The notes below the pieces were generated by a model. The model was not told where the DNA came from. It searched no databases and worked only from the letters and a program-made list of their open reading frames with translations. A stretch of DNA of 64,000 bases from NCBI GenBank assembly GCA_034769895.1, contig CM068369.1, forward strand, positions 145,163,574 through 145,227,573, in the 5' to 3' direction. Positions 1-11,162 of the stretch are shown here, piece by piece. The first letter of the stretch is position 1; the number at the start of each line of letters is the position of its first letter. A program made the translations under genes and the position numbers. The DNA is from Magicicada septendecula. Taxonomy: Eukaryota; Arthropoda; Insecta; Hemiptera; Cicadidae.

Positions 1-67
1 CGCAAGAACAACCATAGAAACAATAGATAAGAAGTTTGAAGAAAACTTAGAAGCAACGGAGGAGAGG

Positions 68-950
68 ATGACAGTGATGGCGACGAAAATCCAGGGAGAG
101 ATGTCTGACGTACGACGAGAATGTGAAATTAACAAACAGGAAATTGTGAAAACTAAGACGGATATCAACAACCGTATAGACATCATCGAAGAAACCCGTA
201 ATAAACAAATAGAGGTAGTAGAGCGTAGACAAGCAGAAATGGTAGTCGCACACACCACAATAGGGGAGAAGTGTGAAGAGATGAAAATGACAGTAAACAC
301 GGTAAAGAACCAGGTGGATAACGACAGAGAACAATTAACGGAACAACAACAACGAGAATTCAACGACCTCAGGGACGAAATGAACCGTCTGAGAACATAC
401 CCAAGTGTAATAGCAGGTTTACCACACCTGGATGGACGGGAGAACATAGATTTCAGAGCATATAAGAAAAATCCGCTCGAATTCTTGGAGAGAGTGGACG
501 AGGTACTGAACCGCAATAAAGAGAACGAACCGATGGACGATAATAAAAGGAATGCTAGACGAGTACTTCAGAAATGTTTTTGACAATTGGTGGACAGCAA
601 CCAGACATGAAGTAAATAGCTACGCAACGTTCAAGGTGGCATTTAAAATGAAATACTGGTCAGAATCCACACAGAACATAATAAGAGACGATATAAGTAA
701 TGGCAGGTATGACCCCAACGGCGGACAATCTATGACAACATATTTTTTAGGAAAAATCTGCCTAGCGAGGAACTTGGAGCCAGCAATACCGGAGGAGTGC
801 CTGGTAACTAAACTGGCATACCACTTCAATCAAGGTGTATCCCAGGGAAGATTAAATGCACAAATAAAAACGGTACAAGGGATGTCCGCGCTCCTGGAAA
901 ACCACGAGAGGGAGCGGTACTACCAAAGGAACCGTCAGGGACAAGGATAA
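68..950 (+). pseudogene. gag-like region of element 1
   Basis: Two overlapping frames (68-583 and 552-950) encode a charged, heptad-like coiled coil followed by a region ending in YYQRNRQGQG. From about 950 to 1380 one frame is very rich in Asn, Gly, Arg and Tyr. This resembles a nucleic-acid-binding gag tail that lacks a CCHC zinc knuckle. Its position directly upstream of a protease and pol supports gag. It is a fossil part of element 1. The exact gag lineage cannot be named. Confidence 0.7.
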
Positions 951-1536
951 CAGTATGACTGGGGTGGACTGGGAAATAATAATCCCCATAACAACAACGA
1001 TAGGCCCAACTATAGAGGGAACTTCAATAACCCGACGCGGTTCAATAATAATCAGATCCCAGACAAGATAACAGTGGTAATAATACCAACCATAACGACC
1101 AGGGAAATCAAAACAACCCTAGGACAAATAGTTACCAGGGAAATAACAATTATCGACCAAATAACAATTATTACCGACCGTATAATAACAACCCCCATAA
1201 TAATAATAATTATAGACAAAACAATGGAAATAACGGTGGGAATAACTTCAGAAGGGTACACTACGCTAATGCCAGTAGAGGTGGCAATAGTAGACTGTAC
1301 TACCAGGGTCACCGGAGTTACCACGGTAATAACAGCCGGAGTAACAGCGAGGGAAAAGATCACTAATCTGGATATCGCGCTAACAGAAGTCACAGTAGCG
1401 AAGATGATCGGCGAGTACCAGGTAATGCGGAAGTTTATCATAACGGGAATGGACCAGGATCCCAAGAACAGAGTGCATCCAACTCATCAGACAGGCACCC
1501 GGACAATGGTGACCTGCCTTTAAATGGGCAACGGCA

Positions 1537-1905
1537 GTGAAAACCGCGACATCACCCTCACTGAACTGGTCTATTGGGTCTAACGTATCAGGAAACGCAA
1601 CGGAATCAATTGTAATTCTACAAAATAATTACTTAAAAAATATTCGCCAAGATTTAATGGAAGAAAAAGAAAATTACGTCAATGACACCGTTAATAGCGA
1701 AATCGCCTATATATCAGTTAATGTCAACGGGATCAAAGCGACGGCCATGATAGATACAGGGGCCAATGTATCATTAATTGATAGAGTTGAGTTAAACCGG
1801 ATACAAACAGGGAATAAAACAATAATACCAACGTTGCTGATAAACAATATTATCTTAATTGGAGCAACGGGTCGGCAGAATAAAACTATCCAGAACCAAG
1901 TGTAA
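1537..1905 (+). pseudogene. retroviral-type aspartic protease region of element 1
   Basis: The motif ATAMIDTGANVSLID, around residues 69-83, is the active-site loop (D-T-G-A) of a retropepsin. It lies between the gag-like region and the reverse transcriptase, as expected for a Ty3/gypsy element. The flanking residues form hydrophobic strands. It is a fossil piece and is not expected to act alone. Confidence 0.8.
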
Positions 1906-1938
1906 TTAGAAATATCAAGCAACGGCGAAACCATCCCA

Positions 1939-4320
1939 ATGATTTTCTTAGTAGCGAGTGGGCTACCCTTTACCTTGTTAATCGGCTGCGACATATTAAG
2001 GAAATATGCGGCCATTATCGATATGAACAGAGCCAAGGTATCCTTAAAGTCAGGTGACATTAGATGGACAGCAGAGTTGATCGAAAACAGGAAGGCACCT
2101 CCTGAACACATCATATACTACATCCGGGAAGGCCACGACCAGATGGAACAAATGTCGATCAATGGAGAGGTTCATCATAACGGAGGAGACACGTTGTGGA
2201 TGGAAAAGCTAGAAGAAATTAAGAAATTCCAAACAGCTAGAGTTGACAGGATTTTAACAGATGGACAGATAGCAAAATTAATCCAAATTTATAACAGATA
2301 CAGGCATGTATTTTCGGATACGCCAGGGAAAGTGAAAAATTTTCAGTGCGAAATAAAATTCAAAGAACAAACCGAATTCAAAAGAAAATCTTACCCTATA
2401 GCTTTTTCGCTAAAAGAAGCAGTCCGATTTGAAATACAACGGTTAATAGAAAACGATATCATTGAACTAAGCAACTCCCCGTACACCAATCCAATTGTAG
2501 CAGTACCAAAGAAAAATGGCGCAGTAAGGATTTGTTTAGACGCCAAGGAGATAAACAAAGCCATAATAAATGACAGGACGTCGCCTGGAGAAATCGACGA
2601 GATCCTTAAGAAATTCCATGGCATAAGGTACATCAGTATATGGGACACAGTGTGTGGGTATTGGCAGGTGGAATTACACCCCAACAGCAGAAAGTATACG
2701 GCCTTTATATTTGAAGGGCGTAACTACCAATTTAAAAGGTTACCCTTCAGCCTGGTAAATTCTGTAGCAGTCTTCGTAAAATGTATGGATGAAATCTTAG
2801 GTCAGAATACACTCCAATTCACTACAGTGTATGTTGATGATTTGCTCATTACCTCCAACAACTGGGAGGAACACTGCAACCGGGTGGCACAAGTATTGCA
2901 AAAATTGGATGAGAACAATATCACATTAAAATTGGAGAAATCCAAACTCATAGCAAATGAAGTGCAATTTCTGGGCTTTAATTTGTCTGAAACGGGCGTA
3001 ACCCCAGCACAAGAAAAGATGGAAGCGATACAGCGCTTTCCTGTGCCCAAAAACAAGAAACAGTTGCAATCGTTTCTTGGAATTTGCAATTATTACAGAA
3101 AATTTCAAAATAATTATTCGGAGTTGACATCTAAGTTTTCCCAACAAGTGTCAGCAAAAGATAAGTGGAGATGGGGACCTGAACAGGACACAACATTTGA
3201 GATGATAAAAAAGAAGTTCCTCAAAACCGTAATGTTACATCACCCAAACTTTAACAAAAATTTTTACATGAATTGCGATGCAAGTGATCTAAGTCTGGGA
3301 TCCATCTTATATCAAGAAGACAAGGAAGGCAACCATCAAGTGATCAGTTTTGCTAGCAGGATACTCAACAAGTGTGAGCGCAACTATCACACTACGGAGA
3401 AGGAACTCCTTAGTATAGTGTTCGCTTGCGAAAAATTCAGAACATATATTTTGGGATACCCAATCACAGTGCGTACGGACCACAAATCAATATCATTCTT
3501 AAAAAACTGCAGATTAAAGCATGGCAGACTGACGAGATGGACACTAACACTCCAAGAGTACAACATACATTGGGAATACGTCCCTGGTAAAAACAACATA
3601 GCTGCAGACGTGTTGTCCAGAGTAAACATACAGGCCCAAACCTTTGAAGGAGAAAAGGAGACTATCGCTAAAGTTTACCATATTTTGAAAAGCAGATCCG
3701 AATTGGCAGACATACTAACCAATATACAAATCAACCAGCAAAACGATCCCAAAATCAGCCATATAATACAGAGACTGGCAGAACAAGATGAAAGAGTTGT
3801 TCCATATTATTGTATCCATGATAATTTATTGTTCACTAAAACCAAACAATCCAATGATCAATGGAAAATATTAATACCTAAAATTATTGAAAAAGAAATT
3901 GCAATTGACTGCCATATAAGATATGGACATATAGGGGCCATGAAAGTGGTCAAAGCGTTAAAAGAGCATGTATACTTTAAGGATATGAATCGTAGAGTGA
4001 GAAAGTACATACAACATTGTCGTCTGTGTCAGCTAGTTAAATGCAACAATGAAAAGAAAGAAGGAGTGATGATACCCATTACATCTACAAGAAAACTAGA
4101 GAAGGTGTTCGTGGATATTTGTGGACCATTTCCACGCAGTGGCAGCAGACACCAGTACAAATACATAGTGATAATTTTCGATCACTACACAAAATTCACT
4201 ACACTCTACGCCATAAATAGGGCAACGACAAGCAAGATTTTTAGAAATTATCACATTAAAATACATCCCAGAGATCGGAAAACCCCAGTCCGTAGTCATG
4301 GACCATGGAACGCAATTTAG
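1939..4320 (+). pseudogene. pol of element 1: reverse transcriptase, RNase H, integrase
   Basis: A 793-residue frame carries a complete Ty3/gypsy RT. It shows VRICLDAKEINKA, a YWQVELHP core and the catalytic YVDDLLI. A gypsy-type RNase H follows (NCDASDLSLGSIL, then TTEKELLSIVFACEKFR and VRTDHKSI). Next comes the integrase H2C2 zinc finger (HIRYGHIGAMK ending CRLCQLVK) and the start of the DDE core (VFVDICGPFP). The integrase continues in a neighbouring frame to 4514, where the inner LTR element begins. This is a fossil and is described by parts only. Confidence 0.9.
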
Positions 4321-4514
4321 GGGCCGAAAATGGCGGGATACTTTAATAGACCAAGGTGTGAAAACATATAAGACATTGGTATATCACCCTAACAGCAACC
4401 CTGCTGAAAGAGTCTTGAGGGAGGTAGGCAGAATCTTAAGAACATACTGCTACACACAACAGAGGAGATGGGAAGAATATTTATCCCAAGCCGAAGATTT
4501 CATAAACTTAGCTT
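4298..4514 (+). pseudogene. integrase core continuation of element 1
   Basis: This short frame begins with MDHGTQFRGRKW, matching the second catalytic Asp region of retroelement integrases (DxGxQF). It then has HPNSNPAERVLREVGRIL, the glutamate helix region of the same core. It stops being integrase at 4514, where the LTR of the inner element starts. Confidence 0.85.
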
Positions 4515-5613
4515 TGAAACTCTATTTTTTTGTTCAAATACTAAAATCTTACTCTTACCTTCGGGTTTTACTCCAGAGTCGTACAGACGAAACCGCTGCA
4601 GAAAGGATTATTTGAGATACAAGGTGTAAAGATTAGTACACTGTTTATACTAGAACAAATTGCTTTTGGTTTATTGAATGATTAATTATTTTGTCTCCCT
4701 TTTATAACACTTAAATTTCTTATTTCTTTTCTGTTATATTAAAATACTCATTGAAGGAGTAACAGTTAGTAGAAATCAAACAAATTGACAAGATGAATAT
4801 TTCTTACTTAACTAGCTTATGACAACTATTTATTTTTTGTAATGAACCAATACGTGATTTAACCCCACACTCACACACATTCGTTCTTTGACTTTGACAT
4901 TCTATTTAAACCCCACTTTGAGATCTCTGATATACATTTTAACTTTACAATTTATTTATGTTGAATTATACTCTGGAAAAAAGGGTAAAATGAGTTTAGT
5001 TAAAACTCAGTTGATACTTAATGACTGAAGAACTCCGCTGTGTTGCACCTTTGCTATGAATGCACTGGTTTTTTGGTTGACACACCATAAATTAGTTTTG
5101 ACACTGTTTACCTGCGGCACTGTTGTTGATTGGTTCGTATTATGTTGATGCGTCACTATTATTTTAATCCACTATAGAATAACATTTCTTTTTATTTTGT
5201 CGGCCGACGTAACTTTTCGAACACTTAGATCTTAGGTTGGCCGCGCGCTACTGTTTATACACTGTTTTATACTTGTTTTTATGCTTTAAAAGATAGGCTG
5301 ACTATTAATTATTATTACGGCCTAACTTGCACCCGAGGCCACCGTTTAGCTAACTGCACTGTATGCTGCTGCTGGCTATCTGTTGTACACTCTCTGATGA
5401 CAAACTGCATACTGTAATTCACAAAGCCTGCTGCTTACTGGGGCGGTTACGCAATACGTCTAGACTGTTGTTTAGACTAACAGTGTATGTTGTACTGGGG
5501 CTCCTCACAGGTGAAAGTTAACAATTTATTAATTACTGAATTAAATACTGATTAAAACTGAATTGCTAAAATAAAATTAAAACTGGGGTAGCACACACGT
5601 CTGTACCCTTACA
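4515..5613 (-). repeat. LTR of inner element (3' LTR in its own orientation)
   Basis: This is a 1,099-bp copy nearly identical to 8656-9755. Plus-strand termini are TGAAACTC and CCCTTACA. The adjacent internal sequence (5614-5632) is a run of C, so the minus strand has a G-rich polypurine tract just before this LTR. Confidence 0.93.
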
Positions 5614-5632
5614 ATAACCCCCCCCCCAATAA
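5614..5632 (-). other. Polypurine-tract-like run of the inner element
   Basis: The minus strand reads ATTGGGGGGGGGGTTAT directly before the LTR at 4515-5613. This is where a plus-strand primer tract is expected. Its position agrees with the minus orientation of the gag frame. Confidence 0.6.
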
Positions 5633-7080
5633 GAGGTTGAAGGCCGAAGCGTTCAAACTCTTATTGCCTAATACCTAAGAGGATCATTGAGGATATGGCG
5701 CCGCAACCCCCCTGAACACTCTACTAAAATAATGGGTACTTACCCCCCTAGTCTGGTGGCTGCAGCAGCACCCATCCGATCTTACTGGACTTCTCTATTC
5801 AAGATCCCAACACCATAAGCTCGGACAGATACCTGCCACAGTATCACCTGACTCTATAACATTCAATTAAAAAATCAACAAACGGCCTTTCATCACTCCA
5901 TATCCCACGACTGATTTGTTTCCTCTTAGCCGTACTGGTTCATTGACATCGTACTGGCTAATTTTATATTATAAAATATATCTTAACCCTAGAAAATAGT
6001 GTTAACAAAACAATATAGGTTATATACAATACAGTAGTACATATAAGTTCCAGTCAAATTAAATATCGTTCCCCATACAATATTGCCCAGCCAAAATGAC
6101 ACATTAATTATACAGAATTGCATTAACTCACAGTAATTTCCCAAACATTTTTGATTGCATTTACACAAAATTTCCTTCATTTTCAATTTTAAATGAATAT
6201 TTTAATCATTTTTTTTCCTCATTTTATTATTTAATCTACCATTACATTTGAATCAGAATAAATTTAAATCCATCATTAAAAATCATCTTTTCAATTAATT
6301 TAATTACCAATTTCATTCAATTTAATTTAATTCCTCAAATCCTGATGATCAATCTCATTTGTTTTAATTACATTTTACAAAAGGCAAAAAAATATTACCT
6401 ACATTCCATCACATCAGATGTTTCTTTTATTTCATAATAGAATTTTGCTACTGGCAATCATTCAGCAGAACTCAACATTTTTTGTTATTGTCAACTCAGC
6501 ATGGCTATAAACATTGGTCACACAACACACAGCATACTTGTTTACATAAACAGTTGTGTGCCAGACTTGTTTTCATAAACACTCATTCAGTCTAAACATT
6601 CTGCTTACCACGTACTAACACCTGTACTTCACTTTTCAATTTCTATAAATCTTTTAGTTAACATATTTATCTCTTATTTGTTCCCATTCGGATCAGATAT
6701 TTTAATTTTACATTAATAACATTTTACTAAAAACAATTTGGTTTTAGTTACTCATGGTTTTGGTTCACATAGTTAAAATACTTTTAATACAAACACAATT
6801 CAAAATTACTTCATTATTACCTCTTATTAATTATTTTAGTGGAATAAAATATTATTATCTATTATTATACCTTTCCCTCTCATTACAAACATATGTTACA
6901 CATAAACTATAATATACACTGCAACAGAATACTATTAACACAATACATTTAACATTAACACATTTACTTATTTACAAGTTTTCGTCATTTTCAATTATTA
7001 TTTGCCGTACTTCAATATCTAAATCTGCCAGGTCATTACCATAAACAAGAATATTTAGAATGTCCATTCCTTGTTTATAT
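5614..7080. other. Inner element internal region without recognisable coding
   Basis: This AT-rich internal sequence lies between the purine tract and the first reading frame. No RT, RNase H or integrase motif is visible on either strand. It probably represents the part of the element that lost or replaced pol. Confidence 0.6.
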
Positions 7081-7479
7081 TCAACCCCCATCGTCAAAGA
7101 TTAGTCTGGTCTTTATATAACACTTTTCAATTTTGGTGATACACCACATACGGCTGTTTTTTGTTTTACAACCATAAGAAGTTATTTTTTCCATTGTACC
7201 AAAATAATAATCTATAGGGTTACCCCCCAAAATTATCTTATCATAAATCAAGTCGACATTAATATTTTTTATAAAATCTCCGTCAGTGTTTTTTGTTATT
7301 ACCATTACATCATTATTACCATATTCTGCTACTATAGATTCATTTACAGGCAAATATTTGTCATCAATATAAACATTGTTTATCACATAAGGTATGTTTT
7401 TAATTCTACCAGTTCTCTTACTATTTAAACTCTGTATTAACTCTTCATAATCTCTCTTCACCTTAAATATTTCTACCAC
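7081..7479 (-). pseudogene. Unrecognised 132-residue frame inside the inner LTR element
   Basis: The frame (starting MVEIFKVKRDYEEL, ending CYIKTRLIFDDGG) lies downstream of the gag-like frame on the same strand. I do not recognise a family. It has alternating hydrophobic and charged segments and three cysteines. It could be the remains of a protease or later gag domain, but no DTG or DSG motif is present. It is part of a non-autonomous LTR fossil. Confidence 0.35.
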
Positions 7480-7541
7480 TCTCTCTCTCTCTAATAATCA
7501 CCTTCATTACAATACTTCTCACAACCTTTCACATTCTCATT

Positions 7542-8462
7542 TCACACAGAGGGCAACACAACATTGTTACTACAACATCTGGCTTTACCAGATAAACACA
7601 AATAATTTCTTTGGCATTTAAAAGACCTTTTGTCTTCTACAACAACTAACGAGGAACCTTTGTCCTCCAACAATACTGGTGAAACTTTTTCTTCACCTGT
7701 ATCACAAGAAAAATTTGCCCTCTTTTTATACGCTATATTTGAACTGTCTTCACGCTCTCTCTCATTCTCATCGGCATTTACTAACAATACTTCATTACTG
7801 ATAAAATTATCTTTTATCTCTTGAATTTGCTCATGAACTTGTATTTTGACTGTCTCTGACACTTGTTTGTTTACATTAATGATATGATTATTTAATTGTT
7901 CATTTACTGATCCTATCACTTGTTCTCTAAATGTATTGAAACATTCATCCATCTCATTTAGACGTTTATTAATACTATCTTCTAACTTAACACTCTGTTG
8001 TTTCATATCACATAAACGCTTATCAAATTTTTTGTCAATATTATTTATGTCACCCTTTAACTCATGGAATTTAACATCAGAATCACTCTTTTGTTCTTTA
8101 TTTTGTTCTTTTAATTCATTTAGATTACTACTTATATTTTCGGACATTGCTTTCATTAAATTAAATATATCGTCCATCGACAACTCTTTGACTCTTGTTG
8201 TCGTTGGAGTAGATTGTGCTGCTACATTTTTGTCAGTGAAGCTGACTTCTTCATTATTAATTTTACTTTCCCTATTCAATTTTGGGGTTATTTGAATCCC
8301 CGAATCATCTGTACTATTTATTTCATTTGTAATATCTGGTTTTATTTTATTGTCCTGACTCCCATTTGGAGTCGAGTGGACCTCAATATTATGCACATCA
8401 GCCGACTCATCAAAATTGTCAACGTTAGCTATTTCATTGATATCGTCACTATTCCCTGCCAT
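7542..8462 (-). CDS. gag-like coiled-coil protein of the inner LTR element
   Basis: This 306-residue frame starts about 190 bases inside the right-hand LTR, where gag begins in LTR elements. Residues 1-90 are acidic and low in complexity. Residues ~95-215 form a long coiled coil (MKAMSENISSNLNELKEQNK and following). The tail is Lys- and Cys-containing. Its build resembles the coiled-coil gag-like start of element 1, which suggests distant kinship. No zinc knuckle or capsid signature can be claimed. It is the only sizeable protein the element keeps. Confidence 0.6.
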   Translation of the reverse strand: MAGNSDDINEIANVDNFDESADVHNIEVHSTPNGSQDNKIKPDITNEINSTDDSGIQITPKLNRESKINNEEVSFTDKNVAAQSTPTTTRVKELSMDDIFNLMKAMSENISSNLNELKEQNKEQKSDSDVKFHELKGDINNIDKKFDKRLCDMKQQSVKLEDSINKRLNEMDECFNTFREQVIGSVNEQLNNHIINVNKQVSETVKIQVHEQIQEIKDNFISNEVLLVNADENEREREDSSNIAYKKRANFSCDTGEEKVSPVLLEDKGSSLVVVEDKRSFKCQRNYLCLSGKARCCSNNVVLPSV

Positions 8463-8631
8463 TTTTTATAAGTTTATAAAATGTTACATAAGAATTTCAA
8501 TCTTATCCAATATTAACTTAACCCTTTTAATATATCACTATGTTTATATAATTTACCAAAACGTCCTCCCTCTCAAATGACCCATTCTGCAGCTTGGTTA
8601 GGTCTGGCGAATGTAAGTTGTAAAACCTACA

Positions 8632-8655
8632 CTGTGTCACTGTTTCGGGGGCCAA
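8632..8655 (-). other. Candidate tRNA primer-binding site of the inner element
   Basis: On the minus strand the LTR ends GTTTCA and is followed at once by TTGGCCCCCGAAACAGTG. The TGG just inside the LTR is the usual start of a site pairing with the CCA end of a tRNA. The tRNA was not identified. Confidence 0.5.
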
Positions 8656-9755
8656 TGAAACTCTATATTTTTTGTTCAAATACTAAAATCTTACTCTTAC
8701 CTTCGGGTTTTACTCCAGAGTCGTACAGACGAAACCGCTGCAGAAAGGATTATTTGAGATACAAGGTGTAAAGATTAGTACACTGTTTATACTAGAACAA
8801 ATTGCTTTTGGTTTATTGAATGATTAATTATTTCGTCTCCCTTTTATAACACTTAAATTTCTTATTTCTTTTCTGTTATATTAAAATACTCATTGAAGGA
8901 GTAACAGTTAGTAGAAATCAATCAAATTGACAAGTTGAATATTTCTTACTTAACTAGCTTATGACAACTATTTATTTTTTGTAATGAACCAATATGTGAT
9001 TTAACCCCACACTCACACACATTCGTTCTTTGACTTTGACATTCTATTTAAACCCCACTTTGAGATCTCTGATATACATTTTAACTTTACAATTTATTTA
9101 TGTTGAATTATACTCTGGAAAAAAGGGTAAAATGATTTTAGTTAAAACTCAGTTGATACTTAACGACTGAAGAACTCCGCTGTGTTGCACCTTTGCTATG
9201 AATGCACTGGTTTTTTGGTTGACACACCATACATTAGTTTTGACACTGTTTACCTGCGGTACTGTTGTTGATTGGTTCGTATTATGTTGATGCGTCACTA
9301 TTATTTTAATCCACTATAGAATAACATTTCTTTTTATTTTGTCGGCCGACGTAACTTTTCGAACACTTAGATCTTAGGTTGGCCGCGCGCTACTGTTTAT
9401 ACACTGTTTTATACTTGTTTTTATGCTTTAAAAGATAGGCTGACTATTAATTATTATAACGGCCTATCTTGCACCCGAGGCCACCGTTTAGCTAACTGCA
9501 CTGTATGCTGCTGCTGGCTATCTGTTGTACACTCTCTGATGACAAACTGCATACTGTAATTCACAAAGCCTGCTGCTTACTGGGGCGGTTACGCAATACG
9601 TCTAGACTGTTGTTTAGACTAACAGTGTATGTTGTACTGGGGCTCCTCACAGGTGAAAGTTATCAATTTATTAATTACTGAATTAAATACTGATTAAAAC
9701 TGAATTGCTAAAATAAAATTAAAACTGGGGTAGCACACACGTCTGTACCGTTACA
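8656..9755 (-). repeat. LTR of inner element (5' LTR in its own orientation)
   Basis: This 1,100-bp repeat pairs with 4515-5613. It ends CCGTTACA followed by GCTT, the second copy of the target duplication. Confidence 0.93.
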
Positions 9756-9759
9756 GCTT

Positions 9760-10163
9760 GTCACCAGTCAACTAATGAAACACCCTATACTGCTATGTTT
9801 GAACGAAGACCACCCCGAGAAATAACAGAAATAATTAATTTTCCACAAGGAAGCAAATATGAATTTAACAAAGCAAAATTTTATAACAATGCAGTTGAGC
9901 GAGCTGACAAACTCAGACTCAAGTATAAAAAGTCACAGCCTAAGATCATAACATATGAAGTGGGAGATAAAGTGCTATTAAAAAACAGAGAACTCCCAAG
10001 TCCTATAGAAGGAATTGCTAAAAAAATGTTACTGCTATACACAGGCCCATATACTGTTACCAAAAATAATACGAACAATACATACGAAATACAAGATCCT
10101 GTAACGAAGAAAATTAAAGGTAATTATAATCAGACTTCCATGAAACGATATATTGAGGATTGA
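9760..10163 (+). pseudogene. Element 1 resumes: integrase C-terminal region
   Basis: After the inner element, element 1 coding sequence continues. The frame 9795-10163 begins MFERRPPREI and contains EVGDKVLLKNRE and LLYTGPYTVTK, which is the C-terminal integrase domain of Ty3/gypsy elements. It ends KRYIED. It is a fossil separated from its upstream part by the nested insertion. Confidence 0.85.
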
Positions 10164-11162
10164 ATAATGCAAAAAGATGGAATATTATAATGGAAATTAT
10201 TTAATGTTGATACTAAGTACGAAATGAAAATTATGAATGTAAGAATAAATGTTGACAAGATATTAATATTATGATATAAAAGTGTAATCCAAAGAAATAA
10301 TGTAAAATGTGAAGAAAATTGTAATTTACCCGTACTAATATAAAAAAGAAGATATACGAGACAGACACACACCACCTATGGCACGAAAAAAAAAAAAATT
10401 TTCCAACAGCCATTCAACTAGTTAATACCATCTTACCCGTACAAATATAAGAATTCATACGAGTAGGGCAAATAACATCTACGGCATAACAAAATAATAT
10501 TTCCTAGAGCCAGTCAACAGTAATTTACCATCTTACCCGTACTACTAATGATTAGAAAGAAAAAAGAAGATATACGAGAACGACAAGTAACACCTTTGGC
10601 ACATATTAAAATTCCAAGAGCCAGTCAACTAGTAAAATACCATCTTACCCGTACAAATAAAGATAAGAAAGAAATATACAAGATGATATACAGGAAAAGC
10701 AACATAAGAAGTTGCCAAATGGAAGTAAGTAAATATTATTGATATGAACAAATATATGATACCCAAACACAAGGCAAAAAACCAAAAGAGAGCCTGTACT
10801 GAATGAAATGTAACACAAAGACGTGAATCATGAAGATGAAGAAGATTATGAAGTGATGTTCAATGTAATACCAAGAGAAAGGATTCATTGATGACAAAGA
10901 AGAATGAAAAATAACATACTAACGAAGGAGATCATGTGAAAATACCAGTGATGAAATGTAAACAAACTATCCCAGTAAAATGTGAAGAATTAAGTTAAGA
11001 TGAATCAAGAGGAAGAGAATATAATAATGTATAAACCGCAGATGTGTGAGATAATCCCAAGGATATTTGTTATTTGTCGAAAGAACGACTACTTTATATT
11101 TTGAGATGAATTGACTGATGAATGATTCCAGCAATCATTTATATTATTGACAGAGATGATAT
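10018..11162 (+). repeat. 1.14-kb direct repeat, copy 1 (3' end of element 1)
   Basis: This stretch runs from the end of integrase into the following noncoding region. It is nearly identical, with about 13 differences seen by eye, to 18417-19562. The two copies diverge abruptly after CAGAGATGATAT. It contains its own ~100-bp subrepeats (10318-10680). Confidence 0.92.
10318..10680 (+). repeat. Imperfect ~100-bp tandem repeats downstream of pol
   Basis: Four degenerate copies share the core ATCTTACCCGTAC preceded by CCAGTCAACTAGT and followed by ATACGAGA and a GGCA box. The cores recur every ~100-110 bp. The same array is present in the second copy at about 18717-19080. Confidence 0.75.

Larger units (their letters stand above)
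1..4514 (+). mobile_element. Ty3/gypsy-type LTR retroelement fossil (element 1), 5' part
   Basis: This is a broken LTR retroelement that enters from the left edge, so its 5' LTR is outside the window. In order it holds a coiled-coil gag region, an Asn-rich gag tail, an aspartic protease, reverse transcriptase, RNase H and most of an integrase. The order protease, RT, RNase H, integrase is that of Ty3/gypsy elements. The integrase region is interrupted at 4515 by a second LTR element, and element 1 resumes at 9760. Apart from that insertion, the coding region is split over several frames, with roughly four breaks. No envelope gene is visible. It is a fossil of moderate age, because the motifs remain easy to read. 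Confidence 0.9.
4515..9755 (-). mobile_element. Non-autonomous LTR element nested in element 1
   Basis: Two direct repeats of about 1.1 kb (4515-5613 and 8656-9755) begin TG and end CA on the plus strand. They are flanked by the 4-bp duplication GCTT at 4511-4514 and 9756-9759. By eye the repeats differ at about 13 positions, roughly 1%, so the insertion is young. The internal 3.04 kb encodes a gag-like protein on the minus strand and no recognisable pol. A primer-binding-like TTGGCCCCCG and a G-rich purine tract sit at the proper ends for minus orientation. It is an internally reduced element that probably relied on a relative for reverse transcription. Confidence 0.93.

Noticed and set aside
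1052-1523. Ile/Val-rich proteins on both strands
   Set aside because: They are shifted and reverse readings of the Asn-rich gag tail of element 1.
10548-10742. 64-residue Lys/Arg-rich protein, identical at 18948-19142
   Set aside because: The identity is explained by the 1.14-kb duplication, and the frame lies inside noncoding tandem repeats. No independent sign of coding.
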